Of a DNA stretch of 64,000 nt, positions 34,250 to 44,639 are shown piece by piece (the first letter of the stretch is position 1; each line of letters starts with the position of its first letter). The stretch is taken from the NCBI GenBank assembly GCA_051294375.1, contig JBJCIZ010000239.1:4010402-4074401 (forward strand). Direction: 5' to 3'. The stretch comes from Paraspadella gotoi. Lineage: Eukaryota; Chaetognatha. Made by a program: the position numbers and the translations under genes. The notes under the pieces were generated by a model. It worked only from the letters and a program-made list of their open reading frames with translations, was not told where the DNA came from and searched no databases.

Positions 34250-36350
34250 GCAAATCTCTATAAAGCGACTCTCTCTGAAAGCAATTAAGTGAGCCCAATG
34301 TAGTCTTTCCCTCCTCCGGCTCCATTACTTACTCGCATCATGAAACTTGATATCTTGCGTAGTAAATGCATTTTTAAGTCTTTTCAAAATCTCTCTTTGA
34401 TGTCAAACCGTCAAATAAAATAATAGAAAAAATATCCTCAATCTTCGCGCTCCGTCTTTTTCACATAGAGCATTGATTGATTACAAAATCGATACTCCCA
34501 AATGTGGCCAAAGTCCTGAATTTTCGGTTTGAAATGGCATAAACTTTAAGTTTTATTTTGTTTTTCTTCCGCAGGAAGGCTGCTTTTTTTAGGTGATAAA
34601 AGTTGTATTGTTCTCTTTTTCTGTACAAGCAAAATTTTACAACAATCCTAACTAATCGTCTTAGCTCAGCATATACACACGCAGTCCCGAACGTCACATG
34701 AAGCCAACCTACCATCATCTTCGGAATACTTCAGAGAAACACTTAGATAGAAAAGTTGTTTACGCTTCTTGAGTTCTCTTGTACCTCACTTATTTTTTTT
34801 CTTGTTTTTTATTTTGAGAAGAAAGCTTTTTTCTACTTTATTTCGGAAAAATGTTTCAAATGGGATGACGTTTCATGATAGAACCTCCGATCAGTAAACT
34901 ACCACTTCGCCAAACACTGCCTCTTACCTATGTTATACCTTTGGCCATCAAGAGAACAGAAACAGATTCAGCTCCATCATGAAAGAACTTCGGTGAAGAG
35001 TTAAGGGATCGGTTAGCTACCAAATCTCTGGCTAAGCTTAACTCTTGTCGACATGATTTTGGAGGTTATTTAAATGTTTTGGGAACTTTTTAAAAATTGT
35101 ATTAGTAGTTAATAGTTAGTAGTTACACAGCTTTTTTCATTGCCGACATCCACCTTCATTTTAAGCAAATTCACCCTGAACACCCCCGAAGTAGTCACCA
35201 AACTAACTCAATTGTTTCTACTTGTTCTAAATGTTAAGGGTTTTTTCAAACAAGAAATCTTGAAGATGACATTACTAGCATAATCCTGATTATCAACAGT
35301 GATGATGAAGAATGACATCTCCAGCAATGGATGCTGATATCATCATGAGGCAAAGATTAAAGCAATGATATGGACATTATCATCAAAGACCAAAGTCCCA
35401 TCTACTAACCATCTTTTGTTAAAAGTATTAATAAAAGGGATAACTAATTTCCCAAAGCTTTTTGAAGGGGTAGTCGTACAATATTGTCGTAAATATCAAG
35501 CAATTTAAATTTTGAAATTTGAAATTAAATGTTTTTACGCGCACTTTTTTAAAAAGATGGTAATTCACGGTCTAGCTTGGGAGTCAACCTCTGGAGTTCC
35601 TATCCGTCCAGGATTGTACTTACAGCAAGGATAACAGTTTTTTGCAAAAATATTGAGAAATGCCATTTCAAATGATCTCATAAAAATAATTATGAATAAT
35701 GATTATATGATGTGTAAAGAATATAGAGAAAACATTCGTTTCCGGGGCGAGCGCGGGGATGCGAAAGATCCGATTTCATGGGGCGCGTTATTTGTTTGGC
35801 AGGGACCCATTTTCCATCAGAAAAAACCAAATAAAATATATAAAATGTGATTATATCATACGAAAGCGGGGCGTCTTGGGAAGTCCAATGCCGGTGGAAG
35901 CAATTGGTTAAAAGTTCGGTCATCATTGATATGTGAACGATAGCCGCAGAAGTGGAGCTCGGTTTTACGGCAGTTTTAGATTAAGCGCGAGTAAACTTGG
36001 CGTTAATCGTTTCCTAGAGACTAATACTAATAGATGGGGTATGGTTAACACAATAGGAAATACTCGTTGTGCTTGGCTAAAGACAGGGTATTCTTTCTTT
36101 TGTTTGTAAATTTTACCAAGCTTGCCTTGTTTAATTTAACAATCGCAATTGTACTGGGTTTTCGCGGGCTTTATTTTCCGCACGTATCGCCGTCCTTTAA
36201 CTATTATCTTTTAAACTGACGAGAGGATCAATTTGTGCGTTGTCATGTTGGTTTCCGGTGGAGCAGAGCAATCGTGGAGCATCGTGTTTTAAATGAAATA
36301 AGATTAAATCCATGGCTTTGTTTGAATCTGGGAATTCTTACACGGCCCTG
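34250..36350. other. AT-rich sequence without a supportable gene
   Basis: Only short unrelated frames (65-85 codons) with no family. A GC-richer patch lies at 35740-35790. Confidence 0.5.
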
Positions 36351-36371
36351 AAAGCGCAATAACTTACTTAC

Positions 36372-36397
36372 CGCAAGAACCAAACCGAAGAAGCCAT
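36372..36397 (-). CDS. Possible first coding exon with Kozak context
   Basis: On the minus strand, GTGCCATGG starts a nine-codon frame (MASSVWFLR) that runs straight into a consensus donor, GCG/GTAAGTAAG. A TATAAATA box lies 55 nt upstream (36452-36459). Downstream exons were not found, so this remains a hypothesis. Confidence 0.25.
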
Positions 36398-36451
36398 GGC
36401 ACTTCCTCGAGCCAGCCGCGGTTCACAATCCAGATTTTTGGTTGACTCGCG

Positions 36452-36459
36452 TATTTATA
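36452..36459 (-). promoter_or_regulatory. TATA box candidate (TATAAATA)
   Basis: TATAAATACGCG on the minus strand, about 55 nt before the Kozak-type ATG at 36397, in a locally GC-richer stretch. Transcription would start near 36425. Confidence 0.3.
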
Positions 36460-36694
36460 AAACATTCTTTCCCGCCGGATTTTTTTCCTTTTTTTTTACG
36501 AAAATTAGAATGAAAAGTAGATTTTACGTTAAATATATACATTTATTGTTATTTTTTTAAAAAAATTGGAAATTTTGTTAAACTTCGGCGCTTTCGACCA
36601 CGAGTCATGACATCGGATGGATTGCAAAAACCTTCAACTATTTGCCAAAAATTAACAAGGCTATTCGTAATATGTTCCGTTTTCGGATAGCGAT

Positions 36695-36904
36695 ATGGAA
36701 AAAGAGATTCCGTCTCAAATGCTGCATTGGCCGAGACGACAGAGAATAGACGAATTACAATGCCTAAAGAAAAGCGCACTTAAATATTTACATTCGTCAC
36801 TCGATGATCGCATTCTGGGCAATGCCCAGTTGGAATTCCTGGAGATTAATATGCTCCAGAGGTCCCCGGGAAACGAAGAGCAAAGGTTTTTCTTAATGGA
36901 ATAA
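36695..36904 (+). CDS. Unidentified 69-codon open frame
   Basis: ATG to TAA, with codon choice unlike the surrounding AT-rich DNA. The peptide includes WPRRQRIDELQCLKK and LGNAQLEFLEINML, which looks like two amphipathic helices. An overlapping frame (IRNMFRFRIAIWKKRFR) is also open just upstream, so a frameshifted relic is possible. Not recognised. Confidence 0.3.
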   Translation: MEKEIPSQMLHWPRRQRIDELQCLKKSALKYLHSSLDDRILGNAQLEFLEINMLQRSPGNEEQRFFLME

Positions 36905-37124
36905 CGTAAAAGAAGAGGAACATAATCAAAACGGACGAAGATAATTTTTTGAAAGGAAAAAATTAAAGGACCTTGAATTTTATAAATTTATTTGTTAATA
37001 TATATTATTATATATGTTATATTTGGTATTATATTAACCTGATTAATATGTTACGTAACTTTTGCATAGATATTAAATTAGCAAGGAATTAATTAAATAA
37101 GTTAAAAGTAAAGGTAATTTAAGG

Positions 37125-37240
37125 TTAAAACAATTAATTAAGGGGGGTAATTAGGGTTAGGGCTGTAAAATAAGTTAGGGTTAAATAATTAGGGTTAGAC
37201 AGGTAATTTAGGGGTTAAAGTAGGTTTAGGGTAAAGTTTA
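37125..37240 (+). repeat. Telomere-like-core element, copy 7 (short)
   Basis: AATTAGGGTTAGGGCTG, AAGTTAGGGTTAAATAATTAG, GGTTTAGGGT. No clear family ends; it abuts repeat E. Confidence 0.55.
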
Positions 37241-37251
37241 AAATTAACTTT

Positions 37252-37430
37252 TATGGCAACAGCCAAGTTGCCTGTGACTGCCCACTGGTAAAAGGTTTGG
37301 GGGCTTCCGACCCTTAGTGACCCCGCCGCCGTCACTGGCGCGGTCACCCTTCGGATGGTCTCCGCTTTGCCACGCCAAGGGAAGTCGTTAGAAACTGTGG
37401 ATGGAATGCCACGCCAAATAGGATTGCGAT
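37252..37430 (+). repeat. Dispersed repeat E, copy 2
   Basis: ACAGCCAAGTTGCCTGTGA, TTTGGGGGCTTCCGACCCTT, CGCTTTGCCACGCCAAGGG, AAGTCGTTAGAA. It lies immediately after a TTAGGG-like tract (37125-37240). Possibly another SINE family. Confidence 0.6.
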
Positions 37431-37731
37431 GAACAATGATGGACGATGAGCGGTTAAAATAATTTAAATATTAAATTTCAAAAAGTATAAATAAATAGAA
37501 TTATTAAATTTATAAAAAAAAGTAAAGTAATTTTTTTTTTATAAATTTGAAAAAGAATTTTAAAAGAATCCACAAGGAAATCTTTTCGAGCCCATGTAGT
37601 TTATTGATAAATTCAGTGTTTTAAGATCATTGTTAGGTCTTAACTTTACTTTTTTTCGTAAAGAAACCATACTTGTTTTTTCATGTTCTTTCTCTTGCCA
37701 TTTTCCATAAGCCTTCCGTGCTTATTAAAAT

Positions 37732-38118
37732 TCAAACATCGACCCCGTCTTTCTTCGTCAACTGTTCTCTCCAAGTGGTCATGGCCTCCGCTAAAACGCT
37801 TTTGACTTTGGGGCCCATCGTTTGTGAAGGGCTCCCGGACTTTTTGGCCCAAACGACACCGATCTCGGTTATCAGGCTCGCGCGATAGTCCCCAAGGGTA
37901 GGCGGTACAATAAATGTATCCGGTTTCATGAACCTGATGAAGTATGACACCAGTGCACACAGGAAAGATCCGAGATTCTTCTCACCTGCCAAATTTGTCC
38001 GGACGAGGTAGCGTTCGCGGCGAGCCTCGACTGCCGGAACAGTTTCGCTGCCCTCACGAGCCGAGCGGATCTTTGTTGAGCATGGGGCATAGATCCCGTA
38101 GTGCATGTCCCACGGTCG
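37732..38118 (-). CDS. Unidentified open frame in a GC-rich island
   Basis: The minus-strand frame is open from about 38130 to the TGA/TTT boundary near 37735, in a ~600 bp block much richer in G+C than its surroundings. The peptide is protein-like (SFLCALVSYFIRFMKPDTF, then VLAEAMTTWREQLTKK) and not repeat-derived. No family was recognised. A strong splice donor (TTGGCAG/GTGAGA) lies inside it near 37982, and a second frame is open upstream of that donor, so the true model may be spliced. It could be a gene exon or a decayed transposon ORF. No AATAAA follows; AATAAG is present 10 nt after the stop. Confidence 0.3.
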   Translation of the reverse strand, partial: RPWDMHYGIYAPCSTKIRSAREGSETVPAVEARRERYLVRTNLAGEKNLGSFLCALVSYFIRFMKPDTFIVPPTLGDYRASLITEIGVVWAKKSGSPSQTMGPKVKSVLAEAMTTWREQLTKKDGVDV

Positions 38119-38299
38119 CACCGGGACACACTACGATTGCCCGTCAAGAATCGTCTCTCTGTGCAAAATTATTCTGCCTCGACTTCGCGGCCGCCTCAAA
38201 TCTCTTCGTTGATGACGGGGACGGCGCCTGACCGCTGCCCCAGGCGCCTCCGAAGATCGCCGGCCGCGGCACAACGAACGCTATAAACCAGTAAGGCTA

Positions 38300-39980
38300 G
38301 TGAAAGTAGCAGATCAAAATCGAAAAGTTGAACCATGAAGTCTTGTACTGAAGAAACAGTTGCTATTAAAATATTTTTATTTAATTTCTAATTTTGCATT
38401 AGCCCATATTGTATAGTTTAATTTATACATCATAACTCACCATAGAAAAATGTAAAAATCTTTTAAAATAGTTTTTTCTTAGTTTGAAAAGCAGATTGAA
38501 TTCTCATAAAAAGTTAATGAAAGAAAATATAAGTCCTTCTCAAATTTTTCCAATTAAGTTAGCTAAAATTTTTAAAACAAACTAAATTTTTTATAACTTA
38601 AAATTTATTATAGATCTTACTACATGAGAGAAAAAAAAATGGTTGCGTTTTGGAAAAGTTCGGTAATTTTTAAATATATTTTTAATCTATATTATGACTC
38701 CCTTTAGGACATGAATAAAAGATAAACAGCAACTAAAACCATATTTAATGCTATCAAATACTTCCAAAAAAGTTGTACTGTTTTTACTCTTCTTTTTGAT
38801 CAAGGAGGAACTGACATTCCTTATGTGATTGGTTTAATAAAAATACTTACTCTGATCTTTTAAATAATATGTTTTGTATCGATTTGGGTCAGAGGAAAAT
38901 ATGGTCTTTGGCAAACCGTGAAAAAGATTGAATCCCCCTATAGAGAGAGTATAAACAAAGGGCTTGTGTTACTCGTATAAAGTGTACGGATAAATGTCAT
39001 TTTCTTAAACAAACGAATTGTTCTTTTCTTTCGGTCTCAGTTTGATTATCTGAGTTCTGATAATACCCAATCCATAGGATAAAGTAAAAATGACTATTTG
39101 TGCGAGAAGAAAGATTAACTGAAAGACTTTAAAAAACTTAATATTGGATGATTTTGATATAGAAGAGGCGAAGTTTGGAGAGTTAGTTTACAGAAACAAC
39201 GAATTTATAACTAATTATTAACGGGACATGTTTCCCACATTTATTGCAAGTCCTACGTCAGTGCTACAAACTTTTTTATTTTTTTACGCTTTTAAATGTG
39301 TCAGAGTGAAATCATTCTATTAGCACTCCAATTGATAGCTTAATCTGTATGTCTTTTCTTTCAAATTGTTGTCCTCTCTTAATCTGTAAGTTTCCAAAAG
39401 GGGTCTGGTGTTAGTTAAATACTTATCATAAGAGATCTCCAAGGGAACTAATTGTGTAGGTAACATTTTGAACACTAAGTAGCGAATGTAAACAAAGGAA
39501 GAGAGACGAGAAAGGAGCCGAAGATTTTAAGAGCTGTCCATTTTTAAGAGAATACTCAAGAACGGATTAAGAACCGTGTTTCAATTCGTCCTGCTAACTT
39601 GTTAGATCAAAAATCAACTCCTTCAAATTACAGATCAAATTTCCATGCTAACTCTCGAAAAACACTACTAGTCAAAAATTACCAACCTAGCTACTCTAAT
39701 TCATCTTTGAGGGGTACAAGCAAGTCAAAAACTACGGATAAATTTTAAAAGGTATATTTATACCTAAATTAGGCATTTTGCCTGTCTGAATTGGTAATAG
39801 ATTGTCAAGTGGTGTTTAATGCTTAGGTGCTTAGTAACTTTTCAAACAAATGAGGTATATTTTTTTAATAAAACCGGGTCGTCTGTTTTAATTTTAGAAA
39901 AAATTATAAATAATATAGAAATTTAGAATTTTTGATAGGGTTACATAGTGGTATAAACTTTCTTTTACGTTGTTGTAATG
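38300..39980. other. AT-rich intergenic sequence
   Basis: No open frame above 60 codons, no recognisable repeat. Confidence 0.55.
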
Positions 39981-40033
39981 TATTTGGGCAAAATGATTTT
40001 GTTCACAACGAATTTTATTAATCGATAAGAAAA

Positions 40034-40075
40034 CGTACCATGTTTCGGCTTTGATCAAGCCTTCTTCAAGCGTCC
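40034..40075 (-). ncRNA. Hammerhead-ribozyme-like core, left arm
   Basis: On the minus strand: TTGAAGA, then stem GGCTT-GATC-AAGCC, then GAAAC and ATGGTACGT. The hammerhead core is CUGANGA..stem II..GAAA; here the first core base is T instead of C, so this copy is probably inactive. Helix I is not obvious. Confidence 0.4.
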
Positions 40076-40130
40076 AAGTGAGTTTTGTGACAATTTTTGT
40101 ACAGATTTTTTTGTGTGAAAGAAGGGTAAC

Positions 40131-40171
<41 letters not shown>

Positions 40172-40548
40172 GTTCTCCAACACAGAGTGAGAAAAAATAA
40201 TAGGGTAAGTGGGTGAGGAACAGGCTTAAGAATGAGGACAGATAGAGTTTAAGTTTTGAATAGAGAAATGAAATGGTGAAATGTCAAGAGTGAGAGAAGA
40301 TTGAGAAGAGAGAGAGAGGGGAGAGAGAAGAGAGAGAGAGAGACAGGGAGAGACGAAAAATAATATTACATTTCAAATGTACAACAAATTAAAGTTTTTT
40401 AAACTGTTATTAACATTAACTATTTAATAAATAAATAAGTGAAGGTGAAAATTGAATGTGAAAGTGAGAAGATACACTTTAGTGTTAAGAATTGTTTAAA
40501 AAGTAGAAATTAAAGAATTAAGAAAAGGAGCTCAAAGTGAGAAGGGAT

Positions 40549-41070
40549 GGAGGACGAATTCGACCTCCCTCCAAGCTTATGATTCTCGCTATAAAAAGCG
40601 TGGTGGAACCACCGCCTCCAACCAAACTCCGCAAAATGAATTCCCCTGTTTGCTAACTCAAGCCGTGAACAGGCGGAGACCCTCACGCAGGCCCAAAATG
40701 GCAGGCGATGCCTCTCCCCGACTGTAGCAACTCAATCCTCTCTCTGGGGAGCGAGCGTCGAACCAAAAGCGACGGCTCCGCGAAGGAGGGGGAAGAGTCC
40801 AGCACTCCTGTCACAAAAAGTGGCAAGAAATGACACCACCCGCCCCACCTCGTAGCAGGCGGAAGAGGCACGCTGGCAAGGCGAAATCAGGCCAAAGAGA
40901 CATTCGAGTACGCTTGAATGTTTCCGCAAGGAAGCCTCCCTAGCCCGACAATACATATTTCGGTTCAATTGTCCTCCTCAACCAATGACAGCCCAAATTG
41001 ACCCAGCCCCATTCGCCCGAGCCTCTCAATTTGTCCATAACCCAAGGGGGGCAGCTCACTTTGAGCCTCT
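40549..41070. other. GC-richer spacer of the foldback element
   Basis: Contains TATAAAAAGCG near 40592 and an inverted GTGGTGGAACCACC just after it. The open frames (62 and 78 codons on the minus strand) are not recognised. Confidence 0.5.
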
Positions 41071-41242
41071 CTCTTAAATTCTAACTTTATTACAATTCTT
41101 AACACTAAAATGTTATCTTCTCACTTTCAGCATTTCATTTTCACGCTTCACTTATTTATTTATTAAATAGTTAGTGTTAAATAAAGTTAAAAAAACTTTA
41201 CTATGTTGTACATTTGAAATGTAAATAATTATTTTCTCGTCT

Positions 41243-41279
<37 letters not shown>

Positions 41280-41485
41280 TCTCATGCTGACCATTTCCAC
41301 CATTTCATTTCTTATTCAAACAAAAATCTCTATCTGTCTCTTCACTTAACCTGTCCTCACCCACTTGACCACTATTATTTTTCTCAACTCTTGTGTTGGA
41401 AACTTGCCGCTCTCTCTCTCTCTCTCCTCTCTTCTCTCTTTCCCTTCTTTCACACAAAAACTGTACAAATTTCACAAATCATTGA

Positions 41486-41526
41486 CCGCTGAAAAAGGCT
41501 TGAAATCCAAAGCCGAAACATGTACG
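41486..41526 (+). ncRNA. Hammerhead-ribozyme-like core, right arm
   Basis: CTGAAAA, stem GGCTT..AAGCC, GAAAC, ATGTACGT. Here the core C is kept but the conserved G of CUGANGA is A. The two arms thus carry different single changes from the same canonical core. Confidence 0.4.
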
Positions 41527-41934
41527 TTTTCCTAGAATTTAAATAAAATTCGTTGTGAAACAACAATCATTGCCCAGATATGGGTTTAACATAAAAATTC
41601 TATTCTTTTATCTCTTTTAAATCTTGGTACAGGTGTTTGTTTTCGTGCATTGAACAATAAATACATTGACTATTGACTAATGCTTAACTTTGTTTAATAC
41701 CCTTAATGTTACGATGTGTTTCAGCTTCAGTGGTATTTTGGATATTATGAATTTCATTTACAGGAGGAGAAAAAATGCTAAACATGTATCATTACCGTCA
41801 TATTTATTTTCGCTTTAGTTTCTAAGGTACTTAAATCTTCAGTAAAAATTGTAAAATTAACATTTATAAAGTTTCAAAAAATTTTGATTCTTAATAGACC
41901 AGTCCTAAATAAAGAAGACTTTATGGTGGCAGAA

Positions 41935-42115
41935 ACCACAACGGGTTCATCAGCGGCCATTGGTGCCGGAGGCAAGTCATTCGCCTCCCAACCCAAAAGT
42001 ACAGGGTCCCTAGCCTAAAGTGGCGCCTAGCAAGTTAAGAGGGAATGGGGCTTAACCCGCCTGTAACTGCTTATATTGAACGTTCTTCACTAACACAACA
42101 ATTATCAACTCGTCT
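41935..42115 (+). mobile_element. SINE family B, second copy
   Basis: GCGGCCATTGGTGCCGG, then GGAGGCAAGTCATTCGCCTC with a possible anticodon-type stem, GGGTCCCTAGCC, then TTGAACGTTC and CACTAACACAACAATTATC, in the same order as the copy at 43585. Confidence 0.6.
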
Positions 42116-42514
42116 TTCAACTTATTACAGAATAATGTGTATTATATATCATATAAATGAAAAACCGAGACCTACAAAACCCGATTAATAAATTAATCTT
42201 TCTTTAAATTTACGGCATCGCTATAGCTATAGAATATTACTGTCACGCTACAAATGTTTGCTCACGAGAAAAAATCAATATGTATTATTTAATTCCATTC
42301 TTTTTGAAATAGAATTAAGATTCACTCGCTGAATCATTATTATGAGATGGATAGCAATAACTATTATTGTATAAGTCTGAGAAAAGGAAGGATCTAGTTT
42401 TAAAGAGAACAATAAAAAGAACTCGAGAAGATGAGTAATAAATATCAAAGAGCGTATTAAAGAATAAAACAAAGAAAGTATTTTTGGACAACAAAATTAT
42501 TTTTGCAATGGGGT

Positions 42515-42625
42515 CTACCAAGAGGCCAGTCATACGACTGAACGTCAGTGGCCGTGGGACTCGCGACGCAGTGTAGATATCTGGGTTCGTGCCACGCCGT
42601 TTCCCGCGAAGATGTCGCATCGACA
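42515..42625 (+). mobile_element. tRNA-like SINE head, isolated
   Basis: GTGGCCGTGGGACTC (A-box-like) and TGGGTTCGTGCCACG (B-box-like) about 40 nt apart. It may be a decayed SINE or tRNA pseudogene. Confidence 0.35.
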
Positions 42626-42681
42626 TGTGAAGAATTCGCGATTATTTTAAACTATATCGCCGTCACCATTTTTCCTTTTTC

Positions 42682-42960
42682 CTATCTCTCAGTCCAAACA
42701 CTTAATTTTTGAGCTGTCATAAACTGTCCTCCCGTGTTTGGCCAATAACCCTTTTCATGGTTATTGTTCGTTTGTCGGATCTTGTTCTCGTTACCTAATG
42801 TCGTACATTTTTGCGAGACATAAAGACTAATTTTCAGTTCGTTTTTTTGACAAATCCCACGACCATTGCCCGCCTCAACTACAGGTTTTACGCGGTTATC
42901 CTTTGGTGACGTTAATAACAAATGTTCTCTTCTCGATCCGCCACTCTTACATGTCATCAT
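42682..42960 (-). CDS. Unassigned 92-codon open frame
   Basis: ATG ATG to TAG on the minus strand, non-repetitive, moderately polar (REHLLLTSPKDNRVKPVVE, NHEKGYWPNTGGQF). It lies just upstream of, and opposite to, the terminal exon at 43240. Not recognised. Confidence 0.2.
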   Translation of the reverse strand: MMTCKSGGSRREHLLLTSPKDNRVKPVVEAGNGRGICQKNELKISLYVSQKCTTLGNENKIRQTNNNHEKGYWPNTGGQFMTAQKLSVWTER

Positions 42961-43239
42961 GTGATTTCACGCTTGTAAATCATTCAGCTGTAAGATCTCC
43001 ATCATAAGACAAGCACCTACGTTAACCTTGCAGAAGGTGACAGACGGACGCCTTCTAAAGCTAGCTTAATCGCGGAGCATGAAATAGCGTTCTTCACATA
43101 TATTTAATGTATGAAACGATTCCAGAGAAAGAGAAATTAGTGCCTCTAATAAAGCCTAGCGGAAACGGGTATTAACGCTTTTTAAACAACATAGCGTTGG
43201 TGGTTTTTTAACTTGTTTTATAATCTCGTTTTCTTTTAG

Positions 43240-43448
43240 CAACTGAGTCATTGCTTAAGCAGATCACCAGTGTCTTAACTCTTGTCCTTGCGTACTCTCG
43301 AACTTACTCGTTCACAGGTGTGGCCATTTTTGAGTGGTTGATAAGTAAACTTGACAAGACCTTTCAAAATCATAACGTTCCTTCGAATAAGACTAAAAAG
43401 TCGCCAATGAAAAGTACAGCAAATCGAAGAGCCAAAACATGGAAATAG
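43240..43448 (+). CDS. Probable 3'-terminal exon of an unidentified gene
   Basis: The acceptor is a clean pyrimidine run ending TTTTCTTTTAG at 43239. The frame then stays open for 68 codons to TAG, and AATAAA follows at 43470-43475, at the right distance for a polyadenylation signal. The peptide has a helical, HEAT- or ARM-like segment (SLLKQITSVLTLVLAY, then FEWLISKL) followed by a basic tail (KTKKSPMKS, RRAKTWK). I do not recognise the family. Upstream exons were not located with confidence; a short open stretch at about 42837-42883 (ATTTTCAG..CTACAG/GT) is a possibility. A SINE lies 140 bp downstream. Confidence 0.5.
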
Positions 43449-43469
43449 AATTTCTTGTATTTTATGTCT

Positions 43470-43475
43470 AATAAA
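43470..43475 (+). promoter_or_regulatory. Polyadenylation signal AATAAA
   Basis: AATAAA 22 nt after the TAG of the terminal exon at 43240-43448. AT-rich sequence is common here, so the spacing is the main support. Confidence 0.45.
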
Positions 43476-43584
43476 TAACAGCTTATCTAGAATTACAAAG
43501 GCAAAGTTTATATATTTAAATGTTTAATTTTCGATTCTGACATTTGAAATGCGCAAAAAGATGGAAGTATGGTGGACTAAATCC

Positions 43585-44000
43585 ACCAACCGTTATCAGG
43601 CCGGCCATTGGTGCGCGGAAGCGGGCAAGTCAATTCGCCTCCAAACCAAAGGTGGGGATCTCTAGCCCCTAGTGGTCGGTCACTTGCATTAGATGGGACC
43701 GGAGGCGATAACCCCGCCAGTGGGTAACAGCCATGGTGTATCAGCTGATCCAGCTCACGCGGACTGCTAATTGAACGGCGTATTCTGTATCATTAACACA
43801 TTAACTATCACTGTCTCTTCATTGGTGAAGACCCGCGTTCCGACACAGTACAGCAACACACACTTTCAGGCGACATGCCTCAACCTGCGAGCACTTCCGC
43901 CCACAAGCGCCACATCAGGCACATCTCAAACTGGGTGACGAGGAACTTTCCCGCCACCAACAAACGAATTCACTGAAGAGGATAAATAAATAATAAAAAA
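43585..44000 (+). mobile_element. tRNA-derived SINE, family B
   Basis: GGCCATTGGTGCGCGG, an anticodon-arm-like segment (AAGTCAATTCGCCTCC), then GGGGATCTCTAGCCCC as a decayed B box, a body with TTGAACGGCG and CATTAACACATTAACTATC, and an A-rich (TAAA)n tail. It shares head and body with 41935-42115. Confidence 0.65.
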
Positions 44001-44159
44001 TAAAATAAATAAATAAATAAAAATAAAAACAAACAATAAATAATTAAATAAGTAANNNNNNNNNNTAAATAAATAAAAATAAAAACAAACAATACATAAT
44101 TAAATAAGTAATTAAACTAAAATAATAAATAAATAGATAAATAAATAAATATGTATATA

Positions 44160-44300
44160 TGTTACGGGTCAACGGTTCACGACGTCTCTTATTGTCGTTG
44201 TTCTCTTCTTCCAAATCTTTATTAACGTCGTCTTCGTCGTCGTCGTCGACGTCGTCGTCTTCATCTTTGTCGTCTTCGTCGTCGTCGTCTCTTCCTTAAT
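44160..44300 (+). repeat. (GTC)n-rich tract
   Basis: GTCGTCTTCGTCGTCG units. A (TC)n of ~25 bp is at 44600. Confidence 0.8.
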
Positions 44301-44639
44301 ATCGTGACCTTTTGTTTCTCATATCTCGACCGCCAGAGTCGCTCGTTCTTCAATCTCCTTTCCTTTTTCCCCCAATTTTTTTATCCGCGACAAAACAGAA
44401 TTGTTAATTTTTTTTGGTTTTTTTGTTTTCGCGATTCCTCTGTTTTATCTTGGTTATGTTTTGTTTGTTAATTTTTTTTTATATGAAAGGTTATAGTTTT
44501 GCTTTGTTTTTATTAGTTTTATACAGTATTTAATATTAATTAATTTAATATTAATATTCAAGTAGGAAAACGTAAAGTACGTGGAGATTAAATTCGTTCG
44601 CTCTCTCTCTCTCTCTCTCTCTCTGTCTGTCTGCTCTCT

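Larger units (their letters stand above)
39985..41576. mobile_element. Foldback element with ~0.5 kb inverted arms
   Basis: The left arm, about 39985-40548, is the reverse complement of the right arm, about 41071-41576. The outer ends read TGGGCAAAATGATTTTG and, on the other strand, TGGGCAATGATTGTTG, followed in both by CACAACGAATTTTATT. Inside, matching (GA)n and (TC)n arrays, a TACATTTGAAATGTA-type block and CTCAAAGTGAG inner ends all mirror each other. The spacer, 40549-41070, is GC-richer and has no recognisable protein. A clear target-site duplication was not seen. The arms carry hammerhead-like motifs, as in Penelope-like elements, so a non-autonomous relative of those is the best guess. 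Confidence 0.8.

Noticed and set aside
42515-42625. Functional tRNA gene
   Set aside because: A and B boxes are recognisable but the acceptor and anticodon stems do not fold convincingly.
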